Assembly: GCA_944354035.1 (NCBI GenBank)
Contig: CALVPS010000004.1
Span: 1-64,000 of the forward strand
Length of the DNA: 64,000 nt
From: an uncultured Clostridia bacterium
GTDB lineage: Bacteria > Bacillota > Clostridia > Christensenellales > Borkfalkiaceae
Reading direction: 5' to 3'
Shown here: piece after piece, positions 36,083 to 45,308 of the stretch
How the letters are laid out: every line of letters begins with the position of its first letter
Numbering within the stretch: position 1 is the stretch's first letter
Position numbers and translations under genes: made by a program
The notes under the pieces: generated by a model
The model's input: the letters and a program-made list of their open reading frames with translations, nothing else
What the model was told of the DNA's origin: nothing
The model's database searches: none

Positions 36083-36967
36083 TTGAATAAAAAGCCTATC
36101 CTTTATCAAGAGCGGGTAAAAATGCCCGATGAGACCATCGGCGTCAATTGCTTTTTTCACGACTGTACCTACACGCCCGTTCCGCCCCTGTTTGCGCTCC
36201 ATTGGCACGAACACCTCGAGATCATTGCGGTACAGGAGGGGTTTTTGGAGGTGGAGATCGAAAACAAGCGGATGCGCTTCGGCCCCGGCGAGATCGCCGT
36301 GGTCAATCCCAACTATCTGCATGCGGGGCCGCGCTTTGCCCCGGGAACAAAGCTGTACTGTCTGATGGCGGATATGAATTTGTTCCGCGGCAGATATGTA
36401 GAGACGACCGAAGAAAAGTTTATCAATCCGCTGATCGAGGGCAAGATCGCCCTGCGGCCGAAAATTTCGGGCGACGACGATTTAAACGAGCTGATCCGCA
36501 AGTGCTTCCGCAGCTTTAAGGGGGAGGAACTCGGATATCAGCTGCTGTTAAAATCGTACTTTTTCGAGCTGCTGTACCGTCTGTTCCGCGACTATGTGCA
36601 GGAGAACAACAACGACGTGCATAAGCGTTTTGTGCCCGTCGCGCGCGAACGCGTAAACGCCATTTTGGTGTATGTCAACGAGCATTATGCCGAAAAGATC
36701 CGTCTGGAAGACCTGGTGGACGTGGTGCACATCAACAAGTACTACATCTGCAAAATTTTCCAGCAGTGCACGGGGCAGACGCTGCTGAATTACATCAACA
36801 TCGTACGCATCCAGAAAGCGGTGGAAAAGCTGATCGGCACCAACGAGTCGGTCACGCAGATCGCCTTTTCGGTGGGGTTCCAGGATATCAACTATTTCAG
36901 CCGCAACTTTAAAAAGGTGATGAACGTGTCGCCCACGGACATCCGTAAAAAATACCGCAGAGATTGA
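36083..36967 (+). CDS. AraC-family transcriptional regulator
   Basis: 294 residues if the TTG at 36083 is used; a long G-rich SD lies 8-16 nt before it. An ATG at 36122 is the alternative. N-terminal cupin sugar-sensing domain (LHWHEHLEIIAVQEG, GEIAVVNPNYLHAG), C-terminal double helix-turn-helix (IRLEDLVDVVHINKYYICKIF, ESVTQIAFSVGFQDINYFSRNF). It sits between the GH13 operon and the sugar-importer operon and may control either or both. Confidence 0.88.
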   Translation: MNKKPILYQERVKMPDETIGVNCFFHDCTYTPVPPLFALHWHEHLEIIAVQEGFLEVEIENKRMRFGPGEIAVVNPNYLHAGPRFAPGTKLYCLMADMNLFRGRYVETTEEKFINPLIEGKIALRPKISGDDDLNELIRKCFRSFKGEELGYQLLLKSYFFELLYRLFRDYVQENNNDVHKRFVPVARERVNAILVYVNEHYAEKIRLEDLVDVVHINKYYICKIFQQCTGQTLLNYINIVRIQKAVEKLIGTNESVTQIAFSVGFQDINYFSRNFKKVMNVSPTDIRKKYRRD

Positions 36968-36975
36968 TCTGCGCG

Positions 36976-37007
36976 CCGACGGGCGGGGCTGCCCGTCGGT
37001 TTTTTTG
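36976..37007 (+). terminator. Terminator of the AraC-type regulator
   Basis: CCGACGGGC / GCCCGTCGG arms, GGGGCT loop, eight T residues. Confidence 0.9.
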
Positions 37008-37032
37008 TGTGAAGAAAGGGATCCGCGCCGCA

Positions 37033-37062
37033 CCGCGGCGCAGGCCCGCCGCGGCTTTTTTT
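37033..37062 (+). terminator. Second tandem terminator
   Basis: CCGCGGCG / CGCCGCGG arms, CAGGCC loop, then C and seven T residues, 25 bp after the first terminator. Confidence 0.8.
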
Positions 37063-37640
37063 GTATAAGACGACCCGCGCCCGCCGCGGGCGCAAGAGAG
37101 GGCTCGCCGCCGAACAGGATCGAAGCGGGGGTGCGGGATATTATTTTGTCTCCGCCCTCCCGGGGTAACGGAGGGCGCCGATCGAAGCGGACGGGGCGTG
37201 AGGAATTGGCGCCGTGCGCCTTTTCCGTCGCGCAAAAGCGGAGCGCGTCGGGCGCAACGTCCCGCTCCCATGCAAATGCGGCGGCAAAAATAGCGGGCTT
37301 CGGCGGCGGGCGTAACCTTTTGCGGCGCAGGCGGCTGCGACGGAATACGGTGCGGCGCAGCAATTTTTTTATGCGTCGCGGCTCGCGCGTGCGCAGGCGC
37401 GTGCCTTGCACGTGCCCGTCCTTATAACGAAACCTCACATTTATTGAAAGTTATTTACGTTAAACTTGCTTAATTTCGTTATAAATTGACAATTCTATGT
37501 GTACTTATGACAAATATCGTACTAATTTTAAGCAAGAATTTATCTATGCACTCCTTATGTGCCAACCTATAATGAAGGCACAACAGGGCCGTGCGTCGCT
37601 TCAGCGCATGGTCAAAATTCGGATAAGGAGGAGTTATGAA
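37063..37640. other. Intergenic region before the sugar-importer operon
   Basis: The first 370 bp are GC-rich with overlapping meaningless frames and a hairpin at 37153-37177 (CGCCCTCC / GGAGGGCG). The composition then changes abruptly to AT-rich promoter DNA from about 37435. A TTGACA at 37486-37491 is the best -35 box but has no convincing -10 box at the standard distance. No gene is supported. Confidence 0.5.
37465..37536. promoter_or_regulatory. Paired inverted half-sites CTTGCTTAA ... TTAAGCAAG
   Basis: Perfect 9-bp inverted repeats at 37465-37473 and 37528-37536, spaced 63 bp start to start (about six helical turns), flanking the likely promoter of the importer operon. The spacing suits a DNA-bending or looping regulator such as the neighbouring AraC-type protein. 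Confidence 0.4.
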
Positions 37641-38933
37641 GTGAAAAAAGTAGTGTCCATTGTGGCGGCAAGCGTGCTTGCCGTAAGCGGAGTGATCGCC
37701 CTGGCCGGATGCCAGGAAGACAACGGTTATTCCAAAGAAGGACGTCTTGCGGTATGGGTAGGCGACGGCTTGCAGGAGATGTTTGAGACGATCGCCGAGG
37801 ATTACGAGGAAGCAACGGGCACGCCCGTCTTTATTAAATCCTACACGGGCCTTACCGCGGCGGAAAAACTTGCGCTCGACGGGCCTTCCGGCCGCGCGGG
37901 CGATATCTACGTGCAGGGCGGCGGTGCCGACCTTGCCAACGCGGTCGATCGCGGGCTGTATCTTGAAGTCGACAAGGATGCGGTCGATTTCGATACGCGC
38001 TTTGTAGAAGCCGGCCAGGAACTGATGAGCTACAACGGCAAGGCGTACGGCGTTCCCTTGGGAACGGAGACCGAGGCCATCTACTACAACAAAACGCTTA
38101 TTTCGGAGGAGGTTGCGGAAGGGTTCGAAACGTGGGACGACCTTGTGACCTGGGTAAAGGATTTCAATTCCAAAAACTCCGGCAAGTACGGCTTCCAGTT
38201 TGACTACACCAACTGCTACTACACCTGGGCGTTCAACGAGGCGTTCGGCGGCTACATCTTTGCCAAGAATGCCGACGGCACGTACGACGTAGAGGATATC
38301 GGCATCGACAACGACGGTTCGGTCGCTGCCATGGAATTTATGAAAAAGATGATCGACGAGGGCGTTACTCCCAAGGATATGACCAACGCGGTCGCCGCGG
38401 TCGAATTCCAGAACGGCAACCTCGCCATGATCTACGACGGCAGCTGGAACCTGACCAACTACCGCAACGCCATCGGCGCCAAAAACCTTGGCGTCATCAA
38501 ACTGCCCTATATCCCCGAAGCGGATAAGACGTTTGAAGACGGTACGGAAGGCGACGGCGTTCCCGTTGCGTTCGGCGGCGGCTACGGCCTTGCCATAAGC
38601 GCTTTCACGCTCAATCCCGAAGAGAGCATGGACTTCCTCGATTTTGTTACCAGCAACGACGAATACGTTTTGGAATACTACCGCGTCATCGGCCGTATCC
38701 CCGCAACGGTCAGCTGCGCCGACAACGAAGAAGTGCTTTCGGACATCGCCTTAAAGGGTTTCTATGCGCAGATGGAAAGCACCACCATCCAGCCTCCGGT
38801 AAGCGAACTTGCCGCCGTCTGGACACCTTTGGGAAGCGCCGCAACCGATATCTTTACGAACAATCAGGATGCGGAAGCCGTTATGGTAGCTACCAAGCAG
38901 GCGGTCATCGACGCCATCGAACTGCTCGGCTGA
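37641..38933 (+). CDS. Sugar ABC transporter substrate-binding lipoprotein
   Basis: 430 residues. Start at GTG 37641, 7 nt after AGGAGGAG; the nearby ATG at 37636 is followed at once by a stop (ATGAAGTGA). Signal peptide with lipobox LAGC, lipidated Cys at about residue 24. Mature protein is of the family 1 (maltose/oligosaccharide) type: LAVWVGDGLQEMFETIAEDYE, GDIYVQGGGADLANA, AMIYDGSWNLTNY, VPVAFGGGYGLAIS. It delivers oligosaccharides to the permeases that follow. Aromatic residues are abundant, as expected for a sugar cleft. Confidence 0.92.
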   Translation: MKKVVSIVAASVLAVSGVIALAGCQEDNGYSKEGRLAVWVGDGLQEMFETIAEDYEEATGTPVFIKSYTGLTAAEKLALDGPSGRAGDIYVQGGGADLANAVDRGLYLEVDKDAVDFDTRFVEAGQELMSYNGKAYGVPLGTETEAIYYNKTLISEEVAEGFETWDDLVTWVKDFNSKNSGKYGFQFDYTNCYYTWAFNEAFGGYIFAKNADGTYDVEDIGIDNDGSVAAMEFMKKMIDEGVTPKDMTNAVAAVEFQNGNLAMIYDGSWNLTNYRNAIGAKNLGVIKLPYIPEADKTFEDGTEGDGVPVAFGGGYGLAISAFTLNPEESMDFLDFVTSNDEYVLEYYRVIGRIPATVSCADNEEVLSDIALKGFYAQMESTTIQPPVSELAAVWTPLGSAATDIFTNNQDAEAVMVATKQAVIDAIELLG

Positions 38934-38981
38934 TCGCACAAACAGCAACTTGTACCAAACAAAAAATAAACCTTTTTCGTT

Positions 38982-39007
38982 CCCCGCCGCCGTTTGCGGC
39001 GGCGGGG
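38982..39007 (+). other. Hairpin between binding-protein and permease genes
   Basis: Perfect 11-bp stem CCCCGCCGCCG / CGGCGGCGGGG with a TTTG loop, without T-run. Such 3' stems commonly keep binding-protein mRNA more abundant than permease mRNA. Confidence 0.65.
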
Positions 39008-39029
39008 CAACGGAAAAAAGGAGTGCTGC

Positions 39030-40373
39030 ATGACAAGGTGGTTTACCCGCTTAAAGTTCCGCATGGAAAACGACGGCATTTCGCCCGAGCGCCGCAAACG
39101 GGGCGCATTGATGGGGCTTGCCTCCGGATGCCTGGTGGGGCTGGGGTATATCCTGCAAAAGAGCTTTGTAAAGGGCTTTGCCTATATGGCGATCGAGGTC
39201 GCCTATATTCTTTTTATGGTCTTTTGGGGCGCGAACGCCATCAACGGCCTGATCACGCTGGGCAGCGTGCCGCTGCGCGACCATTCGCTCATGCTTATGG
39301 TGTACGGTTTTATCGCCGTCATCGTCACGGGCGGGTTCCTCTGTTTCTGGGGCGCCCAGATCATGGGAACATACAAGGAATACATTAAAAAATCCAACGA
39401 ACATTACGAGCCGAAGACCCGCAAAGAGGAGTTCCGCATCTGGCTACACGAGCACACCGCCATCTTTTTTATGCTCCCCGGGCTGGTCGCCATTTCCATG
39501 GGCATCCTTCTGCCGCTCATCTTTTCCATCAGCATCGGCTTTACCAACTACGATGCCAATCACCAGCCGCCCGGACACATTCTGGAGTGGGTGGGTTTCC
39601 GAAACTTTAAAGATCTGCTTGCCATCGGCAGCGCCGCAAAGACCTTTTTTATGGTATTGGGCTGGACCATCGTATGGACCGTCTGCGCGTCCGTGCTGCC
39701 GTACGCGCTGGGCATTATCCTTGCCGTTTTATTGAACAATCCCAAGGTAAAATGCAAAAAAATATTTAAGCTGATCTATATTCTGCCGTGGGCCATCCCC
39801 GCATACATCAGTCTGCTTGTGCTGCAAAGTATGTTCGATACGGGTTACGGCCTCATCAACCAGCTGTTTGCGCTGATCAACATTCCCAAGGTGCCCTGGC
39901 TGACCAACACAAATACGGCGCGCCTGGCGCTGATCTTGATCAGCGTATGGACGGGGTTCTCCTTCCCGATGATGCTCTCGGAAAACATCATTAAAAACAT
40001 TTCCAAAGATATTGTCGAAGCGGCCACGCTGGACGGCGCTTCGCCCACGCGCATCTTTATATCGATCACGCTTCCGCTGCTGTTTTTCTCGATCTCGCCG
40101 CTGTTCATCATGAACTTTGCAGGCGCGTTCAACAACTTCAACCTCATCTATCTGGTCACGGAGGGCGGGCCGGGAGGCGTGCTTTCGGGCTACACGCTGG
40201 GCGCCGGAACGACGGATATCCTCATCAGCTGGCTGTACAAGCTGACCACCGATCAGATGAAGTACAACTACGGCGCGGCGCTGTCGCTGATCCTGTTTAT
40301 CCTGATCGCTGCGTTCAGCATCTTTAACCTGAGAAGGACGCGCGCCTTTAAAGAGGAGGATACGATGCAATGA
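39030..40373 (+). CDS. Sugar ABC transporter permease (MalF-like)
   Basis: 447 residues from MTRWFTRLKFR (SD AAAAAGGAG). An N-terminal extension of about 140 residues with extra membrane segments precedes the core permease. The EAA loop that contacts the ATPase reads EAATLDGASPTRIFISITLPLL (about 332-353). Its partner permease overlaps by 4 bp. No ATPase gene lies in the operon, so a shared MsmX-type ATPase encoded elsewhere is inferred. Confidence 0.92.
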   Translation: MTRWFTRLKFRMENDGISPERRKRGALMGLASGCLVGLGYILQKSFVKGFAYMAIEVAYILFMVFWGANAINGLITLGSVPLRDHSLMLMVYGFIAVIVTGGFLCFWGAQIMGTYKEYIKKSNEHYEPKTRKEEFRIWLHEHTAIFFMLPGLVAISMGILLPLIFSISIGFTNYDANHQPPGHILEWVGFRNFKDLLAIGSAAKTFFMVLGWTIVWTVCASVLPYALGIILAVLLNNPKVKCKKIFKLIYILPWAIPAYISLLVLQSMFDTGYGLINQLFALINIPKVPWLTNTNTARLALILISVWTGFSFPMMLSENIIKNISKDIVEAATLDGASPTRIFISITLPLLFFSISPLFIMNFAGAFNNFNLIYLVTEGGPGGVLSGYTLGAGTTDILISWLYKLTTDQMKYNYGAALSLILFILIAAFSIFNLRRTRAFKEEDTMQ

Positions 40374-41299
40374 CGGACGAAAAAACGATTGCAGGGAACG
40401 ATCCGTTGGACGCGTTGACTGCCCCGGTCGCAGCCGAAGAACAAAAGCCCAAAAAACAAAAAAAGATGCGCAAAATGACCCTGGGTTCGGTCATCGGCCT
40501 CATCTTTACCTATCTGTTCCTGATCATTGTGGCGCTCATTGTCGTAACGCCCATCATCTACATCGTGCTCATGGCGTTCAACGCGCAAAAGTCGATGTAT
40601 CTGCCTACCATCTTTCCAACAAAGTATTCGGTGGACGCCTTTGTGCGGCTGTTCGAAGATACCGATTTTTTGATCTGGTACGGGAATACGCTGCTTATCG
40701 GCGCCATGAACGCGGTGGCCTGTCTCATTTTGGTACTGCCTACCTCGTACGCGCTCTCGCGCCTGCGCTTTAAGGGAAGAAAAAACTATTTAATGATCTT
40801 TTTGGTGCTGCAAATGTTTCCCGGCACCATGGTCATCATCGCCGACTACGTGCTTTTGAACATGCTCAATCTGTTAGACAGTTATTTCGGGCTGGTCATC
40901 GTGTACTCGTGTACGGCGGTCCCGGGCAGTACCTTTATGATGAAGGGGTACTTCGACACCATCCCCCGCGAGATCGAAGAGGCCGCCATGCTGGACGGCG
41001 CCTCCCGCTTCCAGTGCATCATGCGCATCATGGTGCCGCTGGCAAAGCCCATGGTGGGGCTGATCGCGCTGTTCGGGTTCACCACGCCGTTCGGCGACTA
41101 CATGCTCTCCAGCATTCTCTTGTCCGATCCGGATAAGTTTACGCTTGCCATCGGTATCTATCACAGCATCTTCTCGCAAAAGGCGGCCGATTACGCCATG
41201 TTTGCCGCAGCTTCGCTGCTGTCCGCATTGCCTATCATCATCATTTACATGAGCCTGCAAAAGATCATCATCAATGGTCTGGGCGGCGCAACCAAGTAA
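40370..41299 (+). CDS. Sugar ABC transporter permease (MalG-like)
   Basis: 309 residues; ATG overlaps the MalF-like stop (ATGA). A hydrophilic N-terminus rich in Lys is followed by six membrane segments, with the EAA loop EAAMLDGASRFQCIMRIMVPL near residue 205. Forms the inner-membrane heterodimer with the preceding protein. Confidence 0.93.
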   Translation: MTDEKTIAGNDPLDALTAPVAAEEQKPKKQKKMRKMTLGSVIGLIFTYLFLIIVALIVVTPIIYIVLMAFNAQKSMYLPTIFPTKYSVDAFVRLFEDTDFLIWYGNTLLIGAMNAVACLILVLPTSYALSRLRFKGRKNYLMIFLVLQMFPGTMVIIADYVLLNMLNLLDSYFGLVIVYSCTAVPGSTFMMKGYFDTIPREIEEAAMLDGASRFQCIMRIMVPLAKPMVGLIALFGFTTPFGDYMLSSILLSDPDKFTLAIGIYHSIFSQKAADYAMFAAASLLSALPIIIIYMSLQKIIINGLGGATK

Positions 41300-41353
41300 A
41301 CTTTTGACCGAAGATCTCGGCAAAAATCTGATACAGGAGAAAACAAAAAGACT

Positions 41354-43381
41354 ATGAATCGTTCCATCATGTACTGGAAGTGGGATAACGATGTGCTCGA
41401 TCTCTCCGTCATGGACAAAAAGGCGGACGACCTCACCTCCCGCACCCAAATCGGCAACATTTTTTTGGGCCTCGAATGGATCGAAGACGAATACCGCGGC
41501 AAAAAGGTAAGCGCCGCGCTGCGCCGCTCCATCGAAAAGATGCACGCCGCCGGCCGCAAGGCGATGGTGGAGTGCTGTATTCGCGGCGAAGGCGCGCCCT
41601 TTTACCGTGAATATCCCGGCGAACCGGCGTACCTTGTTTCCTTTTACGAGGGACAGGCCGACGAAAACGGCAGCGGCAGCTTTTGTTTCCCGGACGAGCC
41701 GGTGTGGCACTATTGGCACAAGCGCGGCGAGGACGGCGAGCATAAACTGCTGTGCGCCTATCGCATGGTAAAGACGGGAAAATTTTCTTATGCCGAGGCG
41801 GAGCGAATCGACGGCAAGGTGACCACACGCGCGCAGAAAAAGGCGGACGGCGAGGGGTACGACATCGTCGTAGACTTTTCAGGCGTAAAGCCGGGCGACA
41901 CGGTCGCCGTTGCGGTCGGTTTCCCGCAGCCCATCGCAGATCTGGCGCACCCCAAGCTTATCGAATACTTTAAAAAGATGGTAAAGCACGCAAAATCGCT
42001 GGGTGCGGACGGCGTATTTTCGGACGAATGGGGCTACGATATGCTCTTAAAGATCAGCGAGCCCAATCCTTACGACGACAACCGTCTTAGCCTGCGGCAC
42101 GTGTCGTATTCCGTGCACTTCGAGCAGAAGCACCGCGCCTTTACGGGCGAGCCGCTGCTGGAAAACCTTATTGCGCTCTTTTACAGGGACGACGCACATC
42201 CCGCTGCCCGCTATGCGGCGGTCAATCGCTATATTAAGACGATGCGCCTCATCTGCACGCAGAACGAAGAGCAGATGTACGACGCCGTAAAGGAGATCAT
42301 GGGAAAGGACGCCTTCTGGGGCGTGCATCCCACCTGGTGGGGCAACATCCAAAAGCTCAACTTCGAGTTCTTTAAAAACGGCTTTTATTGGTGGGACGCC
42401 AAGCGCGACTACGCCCAGACGGACGAGACGATCTCTCCCGCCATCCGCGTGGCGCTGGCGCACCGCTTCGATTCGCCCGTGTGGTACAACATGTGGTATT
42501 CCATGGGCACGCGCGATATCAACACCTATTATGTGGAGACGTGGAACAACCTCCGCTACGGCGGCCGCACCCATTATTTGGGGTACGAGTGTCCCAACGA
42601 GGCGGTCGTGTTGGAATTAAAACCTGCCGGCATGCTCGAAAGCATAGAGGAGATGGATCGCCGTATCCGCATGTACGATAGGCTTGCGGTGGGGCAGCCC
42701 GACAGCCGACTGCTCATCCTGTTCGGGTTTGAATCGGTCTCCAATTGGGCGGAGATCGGCATGGATATGCCCTGGACGCCCAAAAATCCCCGTCTCGACA
42801 ACGTGCTGCTGTTGGCGCACCATGTATTCTCTTCGGTGCTGTGCGACCTAGTTCCCTCTTATGCGACGGAAAACGGCAGTCTCTATGTCAACAAAAACGG
42901 CAAGGCGCAGTACGGCACGCAGGAGTACGACGCGGTGGTGCTGGTGTATCCCGGCTCGATGACGGACTCCGCCAAACAGTTTGTGCGCTCGCTCGATCCC
43001 GAAAAGCTTGCCGTGTATTACGAGGAGAAGGAAGGCGACGCCGCGGCGTTTTCTGCCGAGCTGGCGCAAAAAGGCGCGCGCGTCGCCGAAAAGATCCCCA
43101 CGGCGGAGGAGGTGGCGGAACTTGCGCGCAGTTTGGGCGTCCCCGCCAACCGCTTCCCGTGCGGCAGCGTGCTGCAAAACGGCAGTCTCATCTTTGCCGC
43201 CGAGGGCAAGCTTCCCGTACATAACCCGCTGGAGTTGGAGTTTACCTGGAAGGGCAGACATATCCGCTTTACCGGTTACGATTCGCTTTGGATCTCCGCC
43301 GACATGGAGCAGGCGATCTATCCCGAGGGTGAACTGACGATTGACGGCAAAAAAATCCCTTCTTGCGAGGCGATCCAATGA
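41354..43381 (+). CDS. Large putative glycoside hydrolase of unassigned family
   Basis: 675 residues, no signal peptide. The first ~420 residues look like a TIM barrel: FLGLEWIEDEY, GADGVFSDEWGYDML (candidate catalytic Glu in DEWG, near 223), DAFWGVHPTWWGN, SPVWYNMWYSMG. Residues ~450-580 resemble the GATase-like domain of beta-galactosidases (RLLILFGFESVSNW, YDAVVLVYPGSMTDSAK), and the C-terminus is a small beta-domain. The layout recalls GH42-like clan A enzymes, but I cannot place it in a named family. It lies between the importer and GH127 genes, overlapping the latter by 4 bp. Confidence 0.7.
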   Translation: MNRSIMYWKWDNDVLDLSVMDKKADDLTSRTQIGNIFLGLEWIEDEYRGKKVSAALRRSIEKMHAAGRKAMVECCIRGEGAPFYREYPGEPAYLVSFYEGQADENGSGSFCFPDEPVWHYWHKRGEDGEHKLLCAYRMVKTGKFSYAEAERIDGKVTTRAQKKADGEGYDIVVDFSGVKPGDTVAVAVGFPQPIADLAHPKLIEYFKKMVKHAKSLGADGVFSDEWGYDMLLKISEPNPYDDNRLSLRHVSYSVHFEQKHRAFTGEPLLENLIALFYRDDAHPAARYAAVNRYIKTMRLICTQNEEQMYDAVKEIMGKDAFWGVHPTWWGNIQKLNFEFFKNGFYWWDAKRDYAQTDETISPAIRVALAHRFDSPVWYNMWYSMGTRDINTYYVETWNNLRYGGRTHYLGYECPNEAVVLELKPAGMLESIEEMDRRIRMYDRLAVGQPDSRLLILFGFESVSNWAEIGMDMPWTPKNPRLDNVLLLAHHVFSSVLCDLVPSYATENGSLYVNKNGKAQYGTQEYDAVVLVYPGSMTDSAKQFVRSLDPEKLAVYYEEKEGDAAAFSAELAQKGARVAEKIPTAEEVAELARSLGVPANRFPCGSVLQNGSLIFAAEGKLPVHNPLELEFTWKGRHIRFTGYDSLWISADMEQAIYPEGELTIDGKKIPSCEAIQ

Positions 43382-45288
43382 CATTGGAACGGGCTTCCGG
43401 TTCGATCGCCGCCCGCGGCTGGCTGAAAGAGTTTTTCCGCCGCGACGCACGCGGGATCACGGGCAATCTCGATAAGCTCTGCCGCGAGTGCGCGGTCGAT
43501 ATCTTCGGAAAAGACAAGGTGGACCACCAGGAAAAGGGCTATTGGAGCTCGTGGTGGACGGGAGAGATCCAGGGGAATTGGCTGAAGGGGCTGTTCGATC
43601 TGGCCTTTGTCGCCGGCGATAAGCGCCTGATCGGGCGCGCTCGCGCGATCGTGGAAAACATCCTTGCCAACCAGTCGCCCGACGGCTATATCGGCATTTA
43701 TCGGGAGGACTGCCGCTACGTCGTCACCAAACGGTTCGGCGAACTTTGGACGCAGAGTCGCGTTATGAACGCGCTGCTGTGCTATTACGAATACACGCGG
43801 GAGGAACGCGTGCTGACGGCGCTCGAGCGCATGGCCGATAACATTGTGGCCAACGTAAAGCGTTCGGTGTACGCCATTCCGGACGAGGACGGCAGCAAGG
43901 GGCACAGCCTGATGATCGTAGAGGGGCTGTATGCGCTGTACAACATGACAAAAAAACCCGCCTACCGCGACTTTTGCGAGTGGCTGTACGCCGACTACTG
44001 CGCGCATGCCTCCGAGTTCATGCAGGACGATCTGCGCCTGTGCAACCTGTTCGACCCCGACGTGCCCTTTGTCGGGCACGGGCCGCACACCTGCGAAATG
44101 CTCCGCATCCCGCTGCTGTTGTATCGCATGACGCAAAAAGAGGACTATCTTCTGGCCTTCCGCTGCGCTTTAAAAAAGCTCGGAAAAAATCTTTCGCTCT
44201 CCGGTTCCTGCAAGTCGGACGAATTTATCGGCACCTATCAGAGCACGCTTGTAATGGAGGACGCGTCGCACGCCGAGGTGTTCGGCGGTTCCGTGCCGCT
44301 GCCCACGGCCGCGTACGAGTACTGTTCGACGACCGAGCTTGCGCTCGATTACATTACGGCGGAAGAAATTTTGGGCGACGTCACGTTCGCGGATAAGTTG
44401 GAATGGCTGGTGTACAATGCGGGACTTGCCTCCAAGCACCCGAGCGGAAAGATGATCCAGTATTTGGGCGCCGACAACATGTACGATGCCTCGCACGTGA
44501 TCAATCCCCGCTACGACTATTCGCCCACGCACGACGACGCGGCCATTTGCTGCGCGCCCAATTCGTGCAGGCTGATGCCCATGTTTGCCGAGCGCGCCTT
44601 TTTGACGGACGGCCGCGCGCTGATCGCCAATTTATATCTCCCCATGCGCTTTTCTTCCCGCGCGGACGGCATGCGGGCCGAGATCGACGTGCAGACCGAA
44701 TATCCGTACCGCTACGACGTGACGTTCGCGGTGCGCGCGGCAACGCAGCCGTTTGCCTTTGCGCTGCGCATCCCCGCCTACGCACAAACGATCTCCGTCC
44801 GCAAAAACGGTGTGTCGTGCGCATACGACGTGACGGAAGGGGTCGCCTTTTTGCGCGAACGCGTCGGAGCGGGCGACCGTGTGGAGGTCGCATTTTCGCC
44901 GGAGATCAGAATGCTCCGCGCGGTAGACGGCTCGTACGCCCTCTCCTACGGAACGCTGCTGTTTTCCAAGGAGATCGCGGCGGACTGCCGCCGCTACCGC
45001 AAGTACGACGGCGCAAAGGGGTTTTACGACTGCGACTACCTGCCCAAACCGCACGAGGACTGGAACTATACGCTGCTTGCCAAAGATCCGGTAAATTGCC
45101 GTCTGGCAAAAGTGGAGCTGCGCGACGGCAAGGCTTATCCCGCCGACCGGCCCTCTATCGTGCTTGCCGTGCAGGCGCTCGACCGCAGCGCGTACCCGGT
45201 AAAACTGGAGTTGGTGCCCATCGGAGCGACCACGCTGCGGCGGACGACCTTCCCTATCTATATCGACCGAGAGGGCGTCTATCGCTGA
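43378..45288 (+). CDS. GH127-type beta-L-arabinofuranosidase
   Basis: 636 residues from the ATG at 43378, which overlaps the previous stop. The (alpha/alpha)6 barrel carries the Cys-type glycosidase zinc site: YEYCSTTE (E314, C316) and AAICCAPNSC (C391, C392), matching the Glu/three-Cys set of Bifidobacterium HypBA1, in which one Cys is the nucleophile. C-terminal beta-sandwich domains follow. It would remove beta-L-arabinofuranose, as found on hydroxyproline-rich plant glycoproteins and some arabinans. Cytosolic, consistent with the importer in the same operon. Confidence 0.88.
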   Translation: MTLERASGSIAARGWLKEFFRRDARGITGNLDKLCRECAVDIFGKDKVDHQEKGYWSSWWTGEIQGNWLKGLFDLAFVAGDKRLIGRARAIVENILANQSPDGYIGIYREDCRYVVTKRFGELWTQSRVMNALLCYYEYTREERVLTALERMADNIVANVKRSVYAIPDEDGSKGHSLMIVEGLYALYNMTKKPAYRDFCEWLYADYCAHASEFMQDDLRLCNLFDPDVPFVGHGPHTCEMLRIPLLLYRMTQKEDYLLAFRCALKKLGKNLSLSGSCKSDEFIGTYQSTLVMEDASHAEVFGGSVPLPTAAYEYCSTTELALDYITAEEILGDVTFADKLEWLVYNAGLASKHPSGKMIQYLGADNMYDASHVINPRYDYSPTHDDAAICCAPNSCRLMPMFAERAFLTDGRALIANLYLPMRFSSRADGMRAEIDVQTEYPYRYDVTFAVRAATQPFAFALRIPAYAQTISVRKNGVSCAYDVTEGVAFLRERVGAGDRVEVAFSPEIRMLRAVDGSYALSYGTLLFSKEIAADCRRYRKYDGAKGFYDCDYLPKPHEDWNYTLLAKDPVNCRLAKVELRDGKAYPADRPSIVLAVQALDRSAYPVKLELVPIGATTLRRTTFPIYIDREGVYR

Positions 45289-45308
45289 TGCCCGCAAGGA
45301 GGCATACC

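Noticed and set aside
37005-37438. Arg-rich open frames before the importer operon
   Set aside because: They run through terminators and hairpins, have no SD and have low-complexity composition.
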